From positions 744,001 to 808,000 of the forward strand of contig NZ_JAGXTP010000001.1 in the NCBI RefSeq assembly GCF_018334155.1: DNA of 64,000 bases, given 5' to 3'. Position 1 is the first letter of the stretch. Each line of letters begins with the position of its first letter. Shown here piece by piece: positions 60,050 to 64,000 of the stretch. Source of the DNA: Devosia litorisediminis. GTDB lineage: Bacteria > Pseudomonadota > Alphaproteobacteria > Rhizobiales > Devosiaceae. The notes below the pieces were generated by a model. The model did no database searches. It saw nothing but the letters and a program-made list of their open reading frames with translations, and had not been told where the DNA came from. Made by a program: the position numbers and the translations under genes.

Positions 60050-60363
60050 AGCTGCACGGCGGTGCCCGAGACCGACACCATCAGCATCGAGCCACCCTGG
60101 CCGACCACTTCATAGTCGATATCAACGGCCACCACGGCATCAGCGCCCAGGCGAAGCGCTTCAGCTTCGAGTTCGGCAAAGGCCTGCCGCCGCGCATCGC
60201 GCAGGGTGGATTCATAGGCGCCAGCGCGGCCACCGACGATGTCGCGGATATTGGCGAACAGGTCCTTGAAGATATTGGCGCCGACAATGACCTCGCCGGT
60301 GACAATGCCAAGATAGTCGCGGATCGGGCGGCCTTCGAGAGTGGGTGTAGTGGAGATGATCAT
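60046..60363 (-). CDS. YbjQ/UPF0145 family protein
   Basis: A 105-residue protein of the YbjQ (DUF74, heavy-metal-binding-like) family, probably a pentamer: [70 protein letters not shown]. Function unsettled. AAGGAG seven bases before the ATG at 60363. It lies 63 bases after the end of uvrD start-to-stop direction on the same strand, so possibly downstream in a shared transcript. Confidence 0.88.
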   Translation of the reverse strand: MIISTTPTLEGRPIRDYLGIVTGEVIVGANIFKDLFANIRDIVGGRAGAYESTLRDARRQAFAELEAEALRLGADAVVAVDIDYEVVGQGGSMLMVSVSGTAVQL

Positions 60364-60426
60364 GGCGGGGCTCCTTAGGGCTCGTACAACGTCCAATGCA
60401 TATAGTGTGAACCCAAGGCGGGCGGC

Positions 60427-62772
60427 TCACCCCTTGGTAACAAAACTCTCCAAGACCTTCTTGCGGCCGGCTTTTTCGAAGTCGATGGTCAGCTTGTTGC
60501 CTTCGATGCCGGCGATGGCGCCGTAGCCGAATTTGAGGTGGAAGACACGCTCGCCAAAGGCGAAGGCGGATTTGTCGTTGCCGATATCGACCGAGCGGGC
60601 GACCAGATCGCCGTCAATGGTCATGGGCCCGGCGCTCTTGCGACTGGACTGCTGGGCGCGGGCGCGCTGCCAGCCGGGCGTTTCATAGACGCTCTCGAAC
60701 GGGTCGGTCTTGTTGAAGCGGCTGGCGGCACCGCCTCCACCGCCATAGCCATAGCCGCCATAGGAGGAACCGGTATCGGTGACCTCCACGGCGTCGGCGG
60801 GCAGTTCATCAAGAAAGCGGGACGGAATGGCGGACTGCCAGAGGCCATGGATGCGACGGTTCTGGGCGGCGGAAATGCGCACGCGCTTGCGACCGCGGGT
60901 AATGCCGACATAAGCCAGACGGCGTTCTTCTTCGAGCCCGGCACGGCCGGATTCATCCATGGTGCGCTGGCTGGGGAATGTGCCTTCTTCCCAGCCGGGC
61001 AGGAAAACCGTGTTGAACTCCAATCCCTTGGCGCCATGCAGAGTCATGATGGTGACGGCATCGGCCGCGTCAGCACTGTCGCGGTCCATGACCAACGAGA
61101 TGTGTTCGAGGAAGCCGCCCAAGGTTTCAAACTCCTCCATGGCGCGGCTGAGTTCCTTGAGGTTTTCCTTGCGACCTTCGGACTCCACCGATTTGTCGGC
61201 GCTGAGCATGTCGGTATAGCCGCTTTCCTCAAGGATCTGCTCGATCATCTCGAAGGGCTTCAGTGTCTGGGCGCGGAAGGCCCAATCGTCGAATTGGCCA
61301 ATCAGGCTGCGTAGGGTGGTGCGCTGCTTGGGCTTGAGCTCTTCGGTTTCGAGCAGCGACCGCGTGGCGGACAGCAGCGGCAGATCCTGCAGTCTGGCCG
61401 TCTCCATGAGCATTTTGAGGGTGGCATCGCCAATGCCGCGCTTGGGCACATTGATGATGCGCTCAAAGGCAAGATCGTCGGCGGGCTGGGCCACAAGGCG
61501 CAGATAGGCCAGGGCGTCGCGGATTTCCTTGCGCTCGTAAAAGCGCGGTCCGCCAATCACGCGATAATTGAGGCCGAGGGTGATGAAGCGCTCTTCGAAC
61601 TCGCGCATCTGGAAGCTGGCGCGCACCAGGATTGCCACAGAGTTGAGCGGCTCACCGGCGCGCTGATATTGCTCGATCTCTTCACCGATCGCGCGGGCTT
61701 CCTCTTCGGAATCCCAGACCTGGGTGATGGCGACCGGTTCGCCTTTTTCGGCCACATCGGTCTGCAGCGTCTTGCCCAGACGGCCTTCGTTGAAGGCGAT
61801 GATGCTGGAGGCGGCCTTGAGGATGTTGGCGGTGGAGCGGTAATTGCGCTCGAGCTTGATCACCTTGGCGCCCGGAAAGTCCTTCTCGAAGCGCAATATG
61901 TTGTCGACCTCGGCGCCGCGCCAGCCATAGATGGACTGATCATCGTCACCGACCACGCAGATATTAGCTTCGGGGGCGGGCTTGCCCTGGGCCAGCAGTC
62001 GCAGCCAGAGATATTGAGCGACATTGCTGTCCTGGTATTCGTCCACCAGCATGTATTTGAATTTGCGGTGATATTCGGCCAGCACGTCCGGGTTTTCCCG
62101 GAACAGGCGAATGCATTCGAGCAGCAGGTCGCCGAAATCGGCGGCGTTGAGGGATTTCAGTCGGGCCTGATAGTCGTAATAGAGCTTGCCGCCCATACCA
62201 TTGGCATAAGAGCCGCTATCGGCCGAGGATACGTCCTTGGGCAGCAGACCCTTGTTCTTCCAGCCATCCATCATCGAGGCGAAGAGCTTGGCAGGCCAAC
62301 GCTTCTCGTCGATGCCCTCAACAGCCAGCAATTGCTTGATCAGCCGGATCTGGTCATCGGTATCAAGGATGGTGAAGGAACTGGTCAGGCCCACCAGACC
62401 GGCATGGCCTCGCAGGATACGAGCACCGATGGAGTGGAACGTGCCCATCCAGGGCATGGCGTCGAGACGCGGGACCAGCTTTTCGATGCGCTCCTTCATC
62501 TCCCGGGCGGCCTTGTTGGTAAAGGTCACCGACAGGATCTGGGAGGGCCAGGCGCGGTTGGTATTGATGATGTGGGCAATGCGGGTGGTCAGTACGCGGG
62601 TCTTGCCCGTACCGGCACCGGCCAGCACCAGAAGCGGGCCGTCAATGCTCTCGACGGCGTCACGCTGTTCCTCGTTGAGGCCCTGCAGGTAGTCGACCGG
62701 CTGCTGGCTCTTGAACTGGCTGGTAATAGCACCGGCAGCGGGGCGGGCGAGGGGGTGGTCTGCACCAGACAT
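60427..62772 (-). CDS. uvrD: DNA helicase UvrD/PcrA
   Basis: A 781-residue superfamily 1 3'-5' helicase for mismatch and excision repair. Q motif LNEEQRDAVE, Walker A AGAGTGKT at about 51-58, Walker B VDEYQDSN, motif III GDDDQSIYGWRGA, motif V TLHGAKGLEF and motif VI RRLAYVGITRGR. After a Gly/Tyr-rich linker comes a C-terminal Tudor-like domain (FHLKFGYGAIAGIEGNKLTIDFEKAG), which binds RNA polymerase in PcrA/UvrD. The ATG at 62772 has GAAAGG six bases upstream. Confidence 0.95.
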   Translation of the reverse strand: MSGADHPLARPAAGAITSQFKSQQPVDYLQGLNEEQRDAVESIDGPLLVLAGAGTGKTRVLTTRIAHIINTNRAWPSQILSVTFTNKAAREMKERIEKLVPRLDAMPWMGTFHSIGARILRGHAGLVGLTSSFTILDTDDQIRLIKQLLAVEGIDEKRWPAKLFASMMDGWKNKGLLPKDVSSADSGSYANGMGGKLYYDYQARLKSLNAADFGDLLLECIRLFRENPDVLAEYHRKFKYMLVDEYQDSNVAQYLWLRLLAQGKPAPEANICVVGDDDQSIYGWRGAEVDNILRFEKDFPGAKVIKLERNYRSTANILKAASSIIAFNEGRLGKTLQTDVAEKGEPVAITQVWDSEEEARAIGEEIEQYQRAGEPLNSVAILVRASFQMREFEERFITLGLNYRVIGGPRFYERKEIRDALAYLRLVAQPADDLAFERIINVPKRGIGDATLKMLMETARLQDLPLLSATRSLLETEELKPKQRTTLRSLIGQFDDWAFRAQTLKPFEMIEQILEESGYTDMLSADKSVESEGRKENLKELSRAMEEFETLGGFLEHISLVMDRDSADAADAVTIMTLHGAKGLEFNTVFLPGWEEGTFPSQRTMDESGRAGLEEERRLAYVGITRGRKRVRISAAQNRRIHGLWQSAIPSRFLDELPADAVEVTDTGSSYGGYGYGGGGGAASRFNKTDPFESVYETPGWQRARAQQSSRKSAGPMTIDGDLVARSVDIGNDKSAFAFGERVFHLKFGYGAIAGIEGNKLTIDFEKAGRKKVLESFVTKG

Positions 62773-62888
62773 TAATAGCCTTTCCAACACTGCGCGCCGT
62801 TGTGGGCGCAGCAGCGCGGCGTTGACGAATCTTGATTTGTTCTCCTGCGAATATAGGGATGGGGGACCACAATGTATAGAACGCGGCG

Positions 62889-62917
62889 GCGTCACTGATC
62901 CGTCATGCGAGCGTCAT
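62889..62917 (+). promoter_or_regulatory. Triple Pho box
   Basis: Three direct 7-mers with 4-base spacers, an 11-base period: GCGTCAC (62889-62895), CCGTCAT (62900-62906) and GCGTCAT (62911-62917). This is the layout of PhoB sites (CTGTCAT repeats). It lies 56 bases before the start of the secreted propeller gene, so PhoB would activate that gene under phosphate limitation. Confidence 0.65.
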
Positions 62918-62972
62918 GGGACTGTAGCGTGTCCTGCTTAAGGCACCCGTTGAACTCAACGGGGGATTATCG

Positions 62973-64000
62973 ATGTCTAGATCCAAAATACTGGTCGGTC
63001 TGACGGCCATGCTGCTTGCCACGACGGCCAATGCCGGTGCTGCCGAAACCTTTAACCGCATTGCCAGCTTTGCCGTGGCGCAGAACGCGCCGGATGCTGC
63101 GGTAACCTCCTCGGAAATCATCGCGGCCACCGATGACGGCATGATGCTGATCTATTCGGACAGCCCCGCTGGCGGCATTGGCTTTGTCGATATCACCGAC
63201 GCCAAGGCGCCCAAGCCTGCTGGCTTCATGGCGCTGGATGGCGAGCCCACTTCAGTGACCATTGTCGGCGACAAGGCCTATGTCGGCGTCAATACGTCGG
63301 AAAGCTACACCATGCCTTCGGGCAAGCTCGTGGTGGTTGATATCGCCAGCCAGTCGGTCGAGGCCGAATATGATCTGGGCGGACAACCGGATTCCGTGGC
63401 GCACAACGCCGCCGGCACGCTGATCGCCGTGGCCATTGAGAATGAGCGTGACGAGGATCTCGGCGATGGCGGTCTGCCGCAGATGCCCGCCGGTTTTGTC
63501 GTGATGTTCGATATCGCCGCCAAAACCGTGACCAAGGTAGAGGTTACGGGGTTGGCCGAGATTGGCGGGGAAGACCCCGAGCCAGAATTTGTCGACTTCA
63601 ACGACAATGACGAAATCGTTCTGACGATGCAGGAAAACAACGCCATCGTCATCATCGACGGCCAGACGGGCGCGGTCACAGCGCATTTCTCCGCTGGCAC
63701 GGTGAGCCTGGATCGCATCGATACCAAGGCTGACGGCGCATACGCTTTCACTGGCTCGGCGACTGACCTGCCGCGCGAGCCCGACGCGGTGCAGTGGCTT
63801 GATAACGACCGGTTCGTGATTGCCAATGAAGGCGACTGGAATGGCGGCAGCCGCGGCTTCTCCATCCTCAATCGTGCCGGCGAGGTACTGTTCGATAGCG
63901 GCGCTGACCTTGAACACTATGCGGCGCGCGTCGGCCACTACCCTGACAAGCGCGCCGGTAAGAAGGGCGTTGAGCCAGAAGGACTGGAGGTCGGCCGCTT
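62973..64000 (+). CDS. Secreted beta-propeller protein, esterase-like phytase / choice-of-anchor I type (5' part)
   Basis: An open frame from the ATG at 62973 (GGGGGA six bases before it) to the right edge, 342 codons; the C-terminus is missing. Signal peptide MSRSKILVGLTAMLLATTANA. The rest is a series of propeller blades (LVVVDIASQSVEAEYDLGG, VVMFDIAAKTVTKVEV, VQWLDNDRFVIANEGDWNGGSRGFSIL) with an acidic blade, similar to proteins annotated as esterase-like activity of phytase or choice-of-anchor I. The Pho box upstream supports a role in scavenging phosphate from organic sources. Confidence 0.75.
   Translation, partial: MSRSKILVGLTAMLLATTANAGAAETFNRIASFAVAQNAPDAAVTSSEIIAATDDGMMLIYSDSPAGGIGFVDITDAKAPKPAGFMALDGEPTSVTIVGDKAYVGVNTSESYTMPSGKLVVVDIASQSVEAEYDLGGQPDSVAHNAAGTLIAVAIENERDEDLGDGGLPQMPAGFVVMFDIAAKTVTKVEVTGLAEIGGEDPEPEFVDFNDNDEIVLTMQENNAIVIIDGQTGAVTAHFSAGTVSLDRIDTKADGAYAFTGSATDLPREPDAVQWLDNDRFVIANEGDWNGGSRGFSILNRAGEVLFDSGADLEHYAARVGHYPDKRAGKKGVEPEGLEVGR

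Overview
The window is GC-rich, gene-dense alphaproteobacterial chromosome, most like a member of the Hyphomicrobiales related to Devosia. The assignment rests on gene content and order: an lsrB/vtlR-type regulator next to trxB; a carboxynorspermidine route to polyamines; a division and cell wall (dcw) cluster running from rsmH to ftsZ and lpxC; bamD-recN-ligA; and small RNAs with anti-Shine-Dalgarno loops. No insertion sequence, prophage, CRISPR array, tRNA or rRNA gene was seen. GTG and TTG starts are common.

Layout. 1-1510 (minus): the start of an unknown gene, then a tandem array of four small-RNA units that enclose a 55-residue membrane protein gene. 1658-4883 (minus): HAD hydrolase, LsrB-like regulator, thioredoxin reductase, GreA. 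5086-9182 (plus): secreted PQQ-type sugar dehydrogenase, molybdopterin oxidoreductase, DUF2461 protein. 9186-12892 (minus): TolB-like propeller and an inactive/active pair of M16 peptidases. 13073-15977 (plus): EttA, a secreted small protein, an alpha/beta hydrolase. 16102-19938: host attachment protein, then oxyR divergent from katG. 20137-25104: DUF2336 protein, ArsR-methyltransferase fusion with metF, two proteins of limited annotation. 25150-25539: RNase P RNA. 25689-28114: carboxynorspermidine decarboxylase and synthase. 28331-30012: membrane protein with XRE regulator, quinone-oxidoreductase-like enzyme.

30121-48518 is the dcw cluster: rsmH, ftsL, ftsI, murE, murF, mraY, ftsW, murG, murC, murB, ddl, ftsQ, ftsA, ftsZ, lpxC. 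Most junctions overlap or nearly touch (ATGA or TAATG), so it is probably one long co-transcribed unit that supplies peptidoglycan precursors and the divisome. Three departures stand out: murD is missing between mraY and ftsW, no mraZ lies directly before rsmH, and a VOC-family gene sits in reverse orientation between ftsA and ftsZ. bamD, recN and ligA follow. 53706-64000 holds secreted proteins of unknown function, aminopeptidase P, two paralogous small basic proteins, prmA, a monooxygenase-like protein, a YbjQ-like protein, uvrD, and the start of a secreted propeller protein behind a three-repeat Pho box.

The most unusual part is the small-RNA array at 348-1510. Two units each show three stem-loops presenting the same CCTCCTCCC loop and end in a strong intrinsic terminator. 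All four units carry a related upstream box at the same distance from the predicted -35 element. The loops match the anti-Shine-Dalgarno signature of the alphaproteobacterial alpha-r14 (NfeR1) / cuckoo small RNAs. Four adjacent copies with a shared activator-like box and an embedded membrane-protein gene are worth a closer look.
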